The notes under the pieces are model-generated. The model was given only the letters and a program-made list of their open reading frames with translations, did not search any database and had not been told where the DNA came from. The position numbers were made by a program, and so were the translations under genes. Below are positions 10,403-22,290 of a stretch of DNA of 64,000 nucleotides, one piece after another (the first letter of the stretch is position 1; each line of letters starts with the position of its first letter). Origin of the DNA: Sclerodactyla briareus (Eukaryota > Echinodermata > Holothuroidea > Dendrochirotida > Sclerodactylidae); the NCBI GenBank assembly GCA_026419785.1, contig JAODTK010001222.1:584876-648875 (forward strand), in the 5' to 3' direction.

Positions 10403-10595
10403 TATACAGGAAAGGGGGGGGGGGGCTATGAATTAGGGGTTAATCAACGGTCGATTGTGTTTTATCCACATTATAATGCACTCCTCGGGGGTTAACTCTA
10501 ACGCTGGAATTAACCCCCGGTCGTGCATTATCCAGTGGATACAACACGCTCGACCGTTGATTAACCCCTAATTCATAGCCCGCCTTTCCTGTATA
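10403..10595. repeat. ~190-bp foldback hairpin
   Basis: The left arm (10403-10495) and right arm (10510-10595) are reverse complements with a 14-base loop. They agree well throughout: a TATACAGGAAAGG outer end, a GCTATGAATTAGGGGTTAAT block, a CAACGGTCGA block, a GATAATGCA-like block, and GGGGGTTAA at the loop. The main difference is that the left arm has a run of 12 G where the right arm implies GGCGGG. The arms could form a stable cruciform or RNA hairpin. Confidence 0.8.
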
Positions 10596-13554
10596 TTCAA
10601 GATGCTAACTGAATATTATGGGTTGTGCGATTCCTGGAGTTAACGAGAGCGAGGACAAATCAAATGTTGCCTTGACGGAAAATAATTGTGTTGTTGTTTT
10701 GTTTGTTGAAGTAAAAAATAACAAGTTGTAGACATTAGTTCTCACTCTCACCATCACGCTGGCATGACGGCTCCGTCATTCATCGGAATGGTTACCCCTA
10801 GGTTGTTCTCAGAACCATGTACTTGATTAAATTGGTAACACATTTTGCCGCAGTACTAGTTTACCCTTTCTAAAACTACATAACGACACCACATGACAAC
10901 AGTTGGCATGACTTGTGGCGCTATTGCTTCAAACAACTCGCGGTAGCTCGTTGCCTGAACAATTGGTATTCGTGAATGTTCAGATGGTGTTAGGCCTGAG
11001 AGTACCGAATGAACTGGTATTAGAGCAATGAGATCTGTCCATTCCATAGTCTGAAACACTACACCCCCTTGATTGAATAATTATCTAAATTGATTAGTAG
11101 CGTAAGTTAAGAAAAGAATGTAGGTGGTAGACTTCCGCTTCACATACACGTTAATTGTGAGGAATCCTCACCGAAGTACCGAACGAATGTTATTAGAAGT
11201 TATGTACGTGGTTTCTCTCTTTTTCTCTCTCTCTCTCTTTCTCCTCTTCCAATGTAATTATAGATATGACATCCTTTGAAAAATAGCCATATCAACTGTG
11301 GGACCTTTTCCAAACCGTTGCCTTATGTACGGTACGTGTGGGCGGATTCATATTGGACTCTTTGATTACACATTGCTCATTGTAGGATATAGAGGGTCAT
11401 TTACCGGGATAAATAGCTAATAGTATTCAGGGAATTCAATCAATGTTGAAAGTTTGCAGGGGATGAGAGTGCACTTCTGCTGACCTTTTGAATTGCCTTG
11501 GCTGTCACCATTCCGTGCGTTTAGACATCCACCTAGTTTCATTCTGATACAAGGCGGAAAAGGGAAAAGTTGTGTAAGCGGCGCGGAGTTATACAAATTT
11601 TTTCATGGGGGTATAACCTCGTTTGGGCAGACACAAAACTGAATGAGACGAACATTTTCTGTTTATAGTTTCTGTCTTCTATTTATTCTTCCAATCATTG
11701 GCGGCCCCGGGAAGAGGAGGGGGGGGGGGGGTTCAGCTGCTTGCATGACCTGTCCTTCATGCGAACTTCATTCACAGGCCAGCCGATCGGATTACGCTTA
11801 TGAATATTTTATGATATGACACACACAGCATGTACGAGTGTGGTGGAACGAGGTATTAGTAAGACACGGCCAGGAGCGATTGACGGAACGCAAAGTTCTT
11901 TTCTACAAAAAATAATTCAAGTTCATCAGTGTGACCCAATACGTATTGCAAGTCCTTCAGTGGTGAATGGAACGGGGGAAAATATGTATAGAATATTATT
12001 TAAGAAAAACGCACCCCCAAGTTCCCAGGTATTAGCACGTGCCGTATATACAAGGATACCCTAATTTATCGGATTTTTTACTCCAATTTTCGGGGTGGAA
12101 TTTCTGTGTCGTTGGATGGGCGGTAAAGTGCTCTTCAATGTGCCGCAGTAACGTACCCAATTGAGCTAATAAATGAGAGAAAACCCGACATGTTGGTATT
12201 TTCAATTGCGAACTCGAGCTCAATGAATACGGGATTGCAAGTTATTATCAAAACGGCCTATCATAAATGCTAATACATGTCCATTTACGACCGGAAACTA
12301 AACGAAACACCGGGAGTCATTCAACTACGTTTTGAATGGAAGATTGGCTTCATTAATGGGTTATCGTCATGAAAACTAATATTACCATATAAGTAATCAC
12401 GGGGTGAGAGAGAACGTTTTGACATTTTTTTTTTTTTTTTTACAGTGTGTAGGGTGTTGTTATGTTCTTCCTTTCTACAATTAGTATTTTATATTATATT
12501 TAGATGTATATTAGTAGATTAGAGTTATATCTCGATTATGTTTTTTCGGTTTCATTTTGTAAGGTGCCATGATACGTTGGTGATAGGGGCGCTATAGAAG
12601 CACCGAGTTCTATTATTTATTAATATTACGTACGAGGGTTCCTCAATTATTGAGCTTCCCGAACCCCGTAATCAACTTATTTCAAATGAATGAAAACTAT
12701 GTTTGGTAATATGACCTTGTATTGACCTTCGCCATTCAATGTTACTTGCATTACCGACTGTTATGTAACATTAGCGCCAAACTAGAAATTGCCTAATAAG
12801 ACCTCTGATACCCTTGCCAACGTATTGGCACCAAATATTGAATTAACCATATTTTGTTGTGCTGGCTACACCCCGACAAATTATTGTTGCAGCGCTAGAT
12901 GCAGGAAATAAATACACGACTAATCCATTATTCACTATCGCCCTCGGTAATCGAAAGGCGGTGTGCCGGTTACGGCCTTGTTCGGTTTAACGTACGAGGT
13001 TCGAGCTTTCACTTACTCTCAATTAACAGTTCACAGCCCAAAGATGTTACCTACGAACTTCACCTGATGACTGAGTAGCTAGTGCCTGACGGACTGTTCT
13101 TTACAGAAAGTGTCCTGACTCCATTTCCACGAGGTCAGACAAGGCGGGTTTGCTATTGGTTGACAAGAGAAGACAAGCGAAAAGTTCGACTACAGCTAAA
13201 GCCCTCGGCAAGGCTCTAACGCTGACGCGAATGATGAACACTGTGACTCCAGCTGCTTTGCTAACGCGGAGTTTGTCCTCTATCCGTGAGTATCGGTTTA
13301 TTGACGGCCTAAATTGTTGTAGAAAGATCCTCCATCTAGAGACAACTCGGGGAAACGTTCCCGTCGCGAAACTAGACGCAAAATGCTAATGCCAGCCTCG
13401 TGCAAACGAAGAGTACAATTTTACCATCCATGATTGAGAGAGGAGAGAGATGGGAAGTGGATTAGCCCCAACCTTACAGGGCAAAACTGAACAGTTAATG
13501 TACGTTCAGAGCCAAGTATCAAACCAAGCGACCAAAATTGTTGTGTAGTATGTA
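10596..13554. other. Long AT-rich stretch without a recognisable gene
   Basis: Contents seen: a CT-rich microsatellite at 11216-11250, a 13-G run at 11719-11731, an 18-T run near 12427-12440, and a fragment resembling the SINE tail at about 12590-12640 (GGCGCTATAGAAG then an ATT-rich end). Frames of 60-82 codons at 11816, 12032 and 13150 show no motif. Confidence 0.4.
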
Positions 13555-13690
13555 AGCGTGTGTGCGGTCTGTTGGGTGTGTAGCGGTATGTGGTGTGTGC
13601 GTGTGTGAGTGTACGTGTATGTATGTATGTGTGTGTATGTGTGGTGTGTGTGTGTGTGTGTGTGTAGGTGCGCGCCGTTGTTGCTGTGTG
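13555..13690. repeat. (TG)n-rich microsatellite
   Basis: Imperfect TG/GTAT dinucleotide-rich sequence, with its purest part at about 13645-13668. The minus-strand frames full of Thr and His across it are only its translation. Confidence 0.9.
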
Positions 13691-13890
13691 TATGAACAAA
13701 CTTGAATCCTAAAATTCAACTAGAAAAACGATCGAAATAAGGCAAAAAATGTTCGAACTCATTTTTTTCCAAGCGAATGAGAAAATGTGGGGAATCTTTC
13801 GCCAGATGCCGCTATAGGTTATCGAAACGCGGTGATGGGATTGGACAATGTACGAAATTATAGACCTATCACCATAGATTGCCTTTATGA

Positions 13891-15277
13891 CAGGGGTTCC
13901 CAACCTGTGGACGAGATACACCAGTGGTTACATTGAGACTTTAACGGGTGGTACGCGGGGGGTGGTACACAGTGTGCTCCATTCTTCTTTCGCATTCTAT
14001 TTTATTCTCTCTCATGCATCTTGCACGAGAAATTTGACTTCTAATGATGCTAAAATGCACAAGATTGCATATGAGGGTACTTAATTATTCAAAACACGAC
14101 ACAAGGGGAGGAAGAGACCCCCTCACATGGACCCCGTCTCCTCCTCGTCCACAATCTGGCGCTGCTTGTCGGCGATGGGGGGTCATCAAGAACATTTCTC
14201 CATCACAAGTAGCATACAGTGGTACAGTTGGTAACTCATGGCCCCACACGATGTGGAATGGCAGGGCTCGGAGCGTTTCGAAAATGGGGGGGACACATCG
14301 AACTCAAACGACCATCTAACGAGCGCCACCAGCGGTGCGGACGTACAAACAAACTAAAATGTCAGTTTCATATACCCTCCAGATCGACTGATGCGGCACT
14401 TGCCAGGCTCAATAGCACCCATCTACATGTGTGATTTGAGTAAAAGACAGAACAAAAAAGTTGTCATTGTGGCATAACTAATAAGGTTACCGAGTATCGC
14501 ACATGGTAATTTTTTTATTGCCTTTTCTACTCTGGCTTTGTTTCGTAGGAATCCAGGGTCTACCGAACGGTCTCCCCTCTGGGGGATCCGAAGGCAAAGC
14601 CAAAGGCGTACCGGACCAATCCAATTTGTGGAGCAAAAATTTGTACCCAATGTACAAGTCCATTCCATTGGAAACTAATACTCGGCGCGCGCGAAGCGCG
14701 CTAAAAAAAATGCGTGTTTGCCCGGTCCCTTTATCGCACACAAATTCCGGCCTTTGTTTTTCACTTTCTTTTTCGCTTCCCAAATTTTCCACGAAGTTTT
14801 CATCTCAGAAAAATGAGGGGGGGGGGGGCAGTCTGCCCCCCAAGGCTTCTGAATTAATCGAGTGAACAAATGATTGAAGCATTACATCGCATATTTTTAA
14901 TGCCTGAAACGCCTGAAAGAAACCTGCCATTGCGGCGAAACACTTCGCGAACTCGGTATGAAACTGGGTATCCTTTCCACTTCCACTTCGGCCTAGTCGG
15001 GTCCAGACCTTTACCTGGGGTCCTCACCCTTGAATTAGTGGACTTAAAACATTTCCAACGCGATTATTGTTTGGTTCGACAAAAAGTGAATCATTAGAGT
15101 GAATACCCATCGGGCATGTGGCCTATTTTTTTTTACGGTCTCGAAAAGGTGGGGGGACAAACAATGATATCCCCCCCCCACTTTTGAAAGTGGGGGGGAC
15201 ATGTTCCCCCCCGTCCCCCACCTGTTGACGGCCCATGTGGAATGGTACCCAGTTTGGAAAAGGTTTGGGAAACCCTG
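13891..15277. mobile_element. Non-autonomous hAT-type DNA transposon
   Basis: The left end begins CAGGGGTTCCCAACCTGTGG at 13891. The right end, read inward from 15277, begins CAGGGTTTCCCAAACC. Both match the CAGGGGTTCCCAAAC terminal inverted repeat typical of hAT elements. The flanks carry CTTTATGA on the left (13883-13890) and CTTATGAG on the right (15278-15285). This is consistent with an 8-bp target duplication that has lost one T in a run. The 1.39-kb interior holds a long frame on each strand (around 14487-14865) but no hAT dimerisation domain or zinc finger, so any transposase would have to come from elsewhere. A G/C palindromic tract lies at 15141-15232. Confidence 0.75.
15141..15232. 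repeat. G-run/C-run inverted repeat inside the hAT element
   Basis: Two nested palindromic tracts: AGGTGGGGGGACA at about 15146 pairs with the TCCCCCACCT at the right end, and inside them are a run of nine C, a run of seven G and GGACATGTTCC. The same kind of G-run followed by CAGTCTGCCCCCC occurs at 14817-14842, so this is a small repeat family or a terminal module. The sequence could form G-quadruplex or hairpin structures. Confidence 0.55.
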
Positions 15278-17639
15278 CTTATGAGAAGATATATCCATGA
15301 ATTCCCCTTCGCAGTGATGCAGCATCATATAAACGGCACAGGGCTAAAAACCATCACAAGACGTTGTACTCAACGACTTCAACAACAAACGACAATATCC
15401 TGATTCACCAAGGGGAATTACGCACCTACAACAGGTGAACTTAATACACCGAATAGCATCTTTCAGGCCCGAGTGGAGGTACAGATGCCGCTTTCTTCCC
15501 TAGTTCCATTGTTCTTGGAAGTTCTTTACTAACACGCTATTGAGTGATTCGGTAAGCGTTCGATTGTGAGGCTTCGGCAACACAGAAAAATGGGGAGTGC
15601 GGACTGTCAATGAATCGTGAAGAGCAAACAATTGAAGTGATATTATTGTTCACTACTGAACCATTCGAGCGGTTTGGTCAAAGCAGCATAGTGGCCTGCC
15701 ACACCTGATCACTGACATTGGCAGAGTGCTGGTTGATAGAGGACTACTATAGAAGAGTTGTTTCGGCAGCCTGATTAATATGACTCTTTTCTCAATATCG
15801 TGTGAAATACCCATGCCCGCCTAATTGTCGTTCGATACTATTCGGGAGGAAAAACCGGGTGAGGCGAACGCATTGGAAATCGAGTGGGTGTAGTAATCAT
15901 CTCTCTGCTCAGATGCTATCAGGAAAAAAAACTAGTTCAGGTGTGGCTTGGACCCGAAGTGACTCTGTGCCCTCTGGTAGGTATTATTACTATGGTAGTA
16001 CTATATCCATGTTAAAATGTGAATTTCGATACGTTCTATTGATAACAGTATGGGAGCCCAAATACCGAATTTCTGCGGTCCAAGAGCGCTAATAAAACAG
16101 TCACTGGTGCGAGATTCTCCTAGTGACGTCACGGGGAGGATCACGGGATCCCCATGTGATACTAATTTAAAATTTATTTCCGAAGAACCCTGAAACGGAA
16201 ACAAACTGTTGTTGGGATCTGAATAAATACTAACGTATTTCTTACCAAGAATTAGAGAATATATGGGAATACAATGTTTTACAATTTCCGTCTTCCTATT
16301 ATTGTGAGTTTAATAGTATTTAGGAGCTATCGTTGACACCTGACCAATGGTCGTAGAAATTAAACATCGGGTTTAGGTTAAAACACAAGTATGCGTCCAG
16401 TGTTTGATTAAAAAAAATAATTCATAAATACCACGTGGACCTAGGTACGTAAGTTTAGTGTGGAAAAGTGAATTATAACCGAGTTATAAATTCCTATCCT
16501 AAACACCGGCTAGAGGCCACACAAGTATGTCTTGGGAGAATTTGAATTGGCGATCAACAGAACTTTGCACACGATGGCACCGATTACAAAAGGTGCGGCC
16601 GCTATTGCGTTTGTACGCCTTCTTCGATCGTGCCCGTCGTTACCGAATCTAACACATACAGTACTAGGCCATATTAACGAAACTTTCCAGAAATTTTATC
16701 ACTGCTCATTGAGCAGGAGTGGCCCAGAAGGTCGAACTAATTTTTACCGTGAAATTCTCTCGTTCTTTTCAAGACACTAGATAATAATTATAGTACATGC
16801 AGTCTAAATGTCAAATGCCAGGTCGAAGACAAACTTGGGGGTGGATGATGAGAAGACGGATGGGGTGCGAAACTGAGACTGGTTGCTTCAGCCGCGATGA
16901 GTCAGGGAAAGTACTCTATAAAACGTTAGACTAGCCAGTACTAAGTAGAGTAGCATTCCCTGGATGATCACAGGCATAAAAAAAAATTTCGAAAGATGAA
17001 GGAGAGGTTTAATATATCTCCGTCACAAAGAGTCCCCGCGGAAAACATGTATCCATATGTTCCTAACTTCCTCTCTTTGACGGGAATTTGGAAAAGCAAA
17101 GGCTCACTTACCAGTCAAATGAATACACTCGGTCGAAAACGGGAAGATAACCAGCGTTGGATTACAGTAGACCTATATACGCCCGCAGCAACACCAGCAG
17201 TCAACAACATTCACAATGGCACGGCGACCTGCATTTGTCTTTGAACGATACACGATGGATGTATTTTTTCCACGAATTGTAATTGTCGATGTTCTCTGTA
17301 ATTGTACTTCCCATTGTGTCCAAACCTCGAATTCCCCGTATTATCCCGCTACAAAATGGTGGTCTGTATCATACACATGTCGCTCGTCCTGGCCATTCGT
17401 ACATGAACTGTAGCACATGCAACGTTACGTTATCCTATAGGGTTTTGTTTTGGCGCAATATGGTCAACACGCCAAGCAGCTGCGTTCACCTTCGAGTTTT
17501 GACAATCGTTTGTCGATTGAGCAATTTTTAGGAGAATTGAATACGCTAACGGGCCGCCTATTAAATGGGACTTCAATCCCCCGGTTTTAATTCCAAACAA
17601 AGGCCCGAGTATCTGTTCATTATTCCCTAATAATAATAA
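15278..17639. other. Unassigned stretch
   Basis: No family recognised. Frames of 65-96 codons (15802-16092, 16532-16780, 16996-17244, 17216-17413) show ordinary amino-acid mixtures but no motif, and none has supporting splice signals or neighbours that I can identify. Confidence 0.4.
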
Positions 17640-18180
17640 TACAATACACTTGTCAGAAGCTAAGCCGGGTCAGAGTATCGAAGAGCTTAACACTTATCAG
17701 CATCTCCTCAATGGTCGTCCATGTGTAATCACCACAGTATACCACTGCTAACCCCTGCCTACACAGACCATCGCAGTACTGAGACAAAAACAAACAACCA
17801 AATACTCTGAGACGTCGAGGTGAGGACAGTCAGGATCATAACAGCAAGAAGACCTCACATCACATCGTAAATAGACAAGCAGGAAGAAGATCAACGTAAT
17901 AGATGTGGCGATCCACGACATTAACATCGCAAATGAGAACAAGAGAAGACCATGAAGTAACCAAACCTGAAGTTGGAGATTCAAAGGATGTGGGATGTGA
18001 AGGCAGGTGGTTCCGTAATGATTCTCGGGGGCAGTGAGTTTCCAACCTGGATGGCACTTTGCTAAGAATTCCAGGCAAGCACAACCTGAAGCAGTTGGTC
18101 AACAAGCTATCCTCGGAAGTGCCCGCATCATCAGATGATTCCAGACTCCCAGATCCGGGTAGATTTCGAGGTACGACAGT
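17640..18180 (+). pseudogene. C-terminal endonuclease region of an RLE-type LINE
   Basis: Near 17900 the plus strand encodes I-N-V-I-D-V-A-I followed by a D-I-N-I-A-N-E-N-K-R-R region. This matches the I-D-V-A-x-P core of the restriction-like (PD-D/E-x-K) endonuclease of LINE groups such as R4/Dong, NeSL and Hero. Downstream come L-E-I-Q-R-M-W-D-V-K with single-base shifts, a V-V-P-x-x-x-G-A-x-G-like segment, and I-P-G-K-H-N-L-K-Q-L-V near 18065-18105, in the usual order for this domain. Roughly three frameshifts are needed, so the copy is dead. The polymerase part upstream is not recognisable. This lineage differs from the CR1-like LINE at the window start. The minus-strand frames here are shadows. 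Confidence 0.65.
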
Positions 18181-18254
18181 TTGTATAATTACATACATTC
18201 CAACGATTATTATCTTATTTTACTTCTCACAACGAAGTTGTGAGAAGTAACATA

Positions 18255-18300
18255 GATAATAATAATACACGTTATTATATAGCGCATATACAACCTAAAA
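18255..18300 (-). repeat. SINE tail-like fragment
   Basis: An AAT-rich run followed by CACGTTATTATATAGCGC resembles the tail module of the SINE at 7785-8080 in the same orientation. Too short to classify firmly. Confidence 0.4.
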
Positions 18301-18329
18301 GTGGGAGGCGGTGCATGACTGTTAAAATC

Positions 18330-18840
18330 TATTTTTTTGGCTAAATTCAGCTTTGTAAACACGACAGGAGGGGTCATCTGAGGTCAAATCTGTGAAACTT
18401 TGTAAACACAGTCCAAAATGATTGGCTCCATCAAGTTTATAGTAAATCGTTTAAGGAGAGACGTTTAAAGCTTCCTCATGGGGAGTACCATTAACCCATG
18501 TCAAAAAAATAAAATTTTTGGTGAAAATTACTGTTTCGTCGTTCGGGCGGGTTCGCGGGTCGTTTCGTCGGACCAAATTTGCTTGTGACTGCGATAATCT
18601 GGCTGGACCCCACCGAGATGAATGGATGGCGCCCATACTTAGTACGTGTGTCTCCAGTATTTACTGGGAGGTCCCGAGATTTCCCTGAAAACTATACACA
18701 TAGTCCTGCATGGTTGTTTCGATCGAGTTAGAAATGTGGCTATATAGCTCTCTTATCGGAGTATATACAGGACCCTCATGGTTTTGGTGTAGAAAAGGAC
18801 GTCGGTTTTTGGTCGAAAATTGGCCTGACAAGCGCCTTGA
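18330..18840. repeat. Isolated degenerate copies of the ~310-bp satellite
   Basis: Blocks in the same order as in the array at the right end of the window: GGTCATCTGAGGTCA, TTTGTAAACAC, a CATCAAGTT block, CATGGGGAGTA, an ACCCCACC-GGATGAATG block, ACTTAGTA-GTGTGTCTCC, then a second round ending near GGTCGAAAATTGG at 18813. It covers a little more than one and a half units and is more diverged than the terminal array. Confidence 0.7.
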
Positions 18841-21697
18841 AATATACTGATGGAGATGTGTTACGGTATGGACGTGGCCGGTTTGTGTTGCCGAGCGCGC
18901 GTGTGCGCTTTGTCGTCCCTGTAACGGTAGTTAGGGCGAACCTCTATGAGTGCGATGGCTTAGCTCAGACTGATCAGCATGTGAAGAGTGAAGAAGTCCG
19001 GTACTTGGTATGTCACGGTATTCCCATACGTCATTGTATTGAGATCAGTAATAGTTGCATATGAGGTCAGCCAAAAGTGAAAGTTAGGAAAACCTTTGGT
19101 AATCAAGGAAGAGTTGCTCCGATCAAATTAACCCGTACTGCTAGTTCTCCGACATGATTGAATAAAGTACCCAGTAAAATGAACCCCTATAAGTTCGAAA
19201 ACTTTCGACGTTCGAAAAACACCCCCAAAAACACACATTCTAATTCACAACAGCAACGTCAGTTCGGAATAAAGTGTTTCACCTCAAAACAGCTGTGAAA
19301 AAATAGGTTGCATTAGACCGCCGCTATCGCCTGGTTAATCGGTCCAGCGGACCCAGACCTGTGATACACTCCACCACACACACAACCCCCACGAGATAAA
19401 GGGCGTTTCCGCGGACTGTCCCACACAGGACACAGTGGGCGTGTCGGTCCGCCCGATCGCACATCAGGCAGCCAAACTCCACCTATCCAGCCCCCTGAGA
19501 ACCCTGGTATGGATCAGATCCTGCCAACGGTAAACTAGTGAGAGACCCGGACATAGAGCCAAAAGATGGGTCTTTGACAGATCTCGCGACCGCCACGTAT
19601 CACTAACCAGTGAATTCATATCTCCGTAAAACAGTCCGGTCGTCCACTCACCTCTTTATGACTGCTGGGTATTACGAATGACTTGGTGACTTTCACCATC
19701 TTGCCCACACATGGACAGGCCCAGCAGCAATGTCCAAGATTCCACAAGAAGATGGATCTTGACCTAGGTTCAGGACACTGAAGGCCGCGTTTAACGGATT
19801 TGGCCTCTCGACTGAGTGTGCAGTGCATAACAGAGAGTCAGGCCAACGGACTCGGCAACAAATAATTTAAAGTCCAGTTAGAAAACCCTGAATCTAACGG
19901 AATGGAGCATATTTGTAACACTCTCCATTACTCCATTTCAATATCCGTGTTTGGAAGTGTTCGAGCTAGCTTTCACTTCCTCCAAACCACGTCATTCACA
20001 CGAGTCTTGCGGAACGGAAAAAGCGATAAGGCCAAAAAACCCCTACCGAATTCTCGCAATCCGCTCAGACAGGATACGGAGAAAGCACCATGCGATCACA
20101 GTGGCACTGGTGGGAGTGGACCAGACTGCTCAGGACGCGTTGGGTACTAAGAAAGGGTAACCCTCTACAAGTTATTGCGTCTCGAGTTGTCAACACGTTT
20201 CTTTTGGATTCGAAGTCTAGGGGGGAGGAGGGGGGGGGGGGGGTAACTTACGAATCCTTCTAAGTAGCTAAATCAAATTACACTTAATCGGATTGCCAGG
20301 AGGGCCATTAAGAATGCAGCTGGAGTACCAGTTATTTATTTCATGTTTTACGTGAACATTGTTGCAGCCGTTATTTTTCGAAACCGAGTCATGTAACAAA
20401 GATAGTGTGTCGCCTTCTTCGTCTCCTTTTTCTTGGAATTCACAATTTTGGTTTGTATGAAAGAGCAGCGCCCCACCAGTAAACAATGAAAGTGCACGAA
20501 TTCTCCAGCGAGAAAGCAAGAAAAATATGTACACGACACACGTTTTTAAATTTCGTAGTATTCTAACCCCGGCTCTTTCCACTTTTCGTACTATATCGAT
20601 ACCGATTTCAAGGTCTGATATAGGAAGATATGATATGAGGAATAGCAATACTCCAACGAGACTATTTTTTCATGTGGTTTATCATATTGAATATATGCTG
20701 TAGAATCGAGGGGTCAGAATAAACAAATGAAAGCATCGCAAGTGATTCCAATCCTTGGAGTGTTCGTCGTAAATTGTGGAGTGGAACAACAGCAAGAGGG
20801 ACCAGGGCTTTATTGAATGTCACTGTTCAGGGATATCTTGAAACTTTGATATACCGACATATTATTCACTATTTCCATCATCACAATGCGTTCAACGGCA
20901 CTAGACCTGCGGTAAACACAACCGCGCAATAACTTTGAGCCATATTACTTCATCATAACCTTGACTCGAGCAATGTGCACATTCATGGACATCCAGTTTT
21001 CATTCAACACCTTCTCAGAAAAAAATTCCTGAGAGCCCAGCATAAAGGCGGGGAGTTTTTCAGTCGTACAGTGTGCTGCTTCGGTTTACAAGGGCTACTT
21101 TCTACACTATACTTCCATTTTTTGTACGTCGTTTTCCATCGAATAATGAACTCAGACGGGCGTCAGTTGGAGATGCTGTCCACCCTGATCGAGTCGGCCA
21201 TCAGACGTTTGGTTTACAAACCTTATTTGCACCTGCAACCGGCCCCATCCTAACGCCTAGGCCGAAAGCTGTTCCCTCTCCGACGTAACAGCTACCAACA
21301 CCCAGTTAACCCTAACAGTAACACTACCCCAACTCACGGCCGTTCAGCAGGAGCGGCATCCCTGTTCCGGCCGCGAAGAGAGTCCACTCCAGGCCCGGAT
21401 CGGGTCCCATTTCACGTAGGCCTACTACCACGACAACAACACCAAGGCACCGGCACAGGCGCAACCATACAGTAACCGAACGGCAACAGATCAAAGAGCC
21501 TAATGAGGTATGACTGATATCCGAATGGTTGATCTATGTTTGGCAGAATAGATTTCAGAACAAATTATACTGCATTGCATAATGTATACCCTGTGTTTAG
21601 TGTTTAGAGGTGGGGTTGGGGAGTGAAAATCGCAAGAATTTTGTTTAAATTCGAGTATAATTAAACGCAGAAAGCATAATTCCCTTCTGAGAAAATA
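18841..21697. other. Unassigned stretch
   Basis: No family recognised. The best frame is 126 codons on the minus strand (20268-20648), AT-rich with no motif, so I do not call a gene. A 14-G run lies at 20230-20243. A moderately GC-rich section (19300-19860) contains a minus-strand frame with several Cys and Trp residues that did not fit a zinc-knuckle pattern. Confidence 0.4.
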
Positions 21698-21835
21698 AAT
21701 TGCTGGAATCTATTTCCCTTACTCAACTTACCCCCATATGCCCTTCGCAACCCCACCCCGCGCCATTTCACACATCTGGCAATCTTTTACGATAGTCCGG
21801 GCTGGCCACCCTATCGTCCCTCTTATTTTGCCATT
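21698..21835 (+). repeat. DIRS element 1, left terminal repeat
   Basis: The segment from ACTTACCCCCATATG (21727) through GCGCCATTTCACACATCTGGC, AGTCCGGGCTGGC and CCTCTTATTTTGCCA (21832) is the reverse complement of 24890-24995 with only small gaps. The outermost ~30 bases (GGAATCTATTTCCC...) do not match the right repeat. They match the complement of the internal complementary region, as expected for the left extension of a DIRS end. Confidence 0.8.
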
Positions 21836-22184
21836 TGAACGTTTAGTTCAGGAGCATCTTGGCTAAGACTTTCATTTCATCGACTTTTCATGCCCAAATC
21901 ACCCATCTGCTTTCACGCCATTCAGAATCTTGCTAGGAGCATTTTTCCTCCGACGTCGTCTTCAGATATGTTGATCCTTAGCGGTTTTGTCGTGATATTG
22001 GTTTGGATGTTTTTCTCGCGCTCGATCCGTAGCGCGATCCCGTTTTATTGCGTAAGTCATATTTATCCTAGGCTGCTCCTAGCACAAAGGGCTGGGCAAG
22101 GCTTCCCCGTGCCTAATCACCCGGGTTTGTGGGTCCTATTGTGTTAGTTCAGTATGGCTAGGACTTTTGTCCGGTGCTTTCCCT

Positions 22185-22290
22185 CTGATGCCCCCCCCCC
22201 CGCTCCCCCTCCCTTCCTTGGATTTTTTCCCCTCCCTCCCTCCTGTCCTTTCCTCCCCGGGGGGGAGGGGGGTGTCTTCCCGCGCGCGGC
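22185..22290. repeat. Polypyrimidine tract and G/C hairpin inside DIRS element 1
   Basis: Starting with a run of 11 C (22191-22201), almost 70 bases are C or T, ending at CCTCCCC. These are followed at once by a matching G-rich stretch (GGGGGGGAGGGGGG), so the junction can fold back on itself. It is low-complexity, non-coding sequence. Confidence 0.7.

Noticed and set aside
13421..13719. Thr/His-rich minus-strand frames
   Set aside because: Direct translation of the TG microsatellite.
19616..19828. Retroviral-type zinc knuckle in a Cys/Trp-rich minus frame
   Set aside because: Cys spacing does not fit C-x2-C-x4-H-x4-C and no neighbouring retroelement parts are readable.
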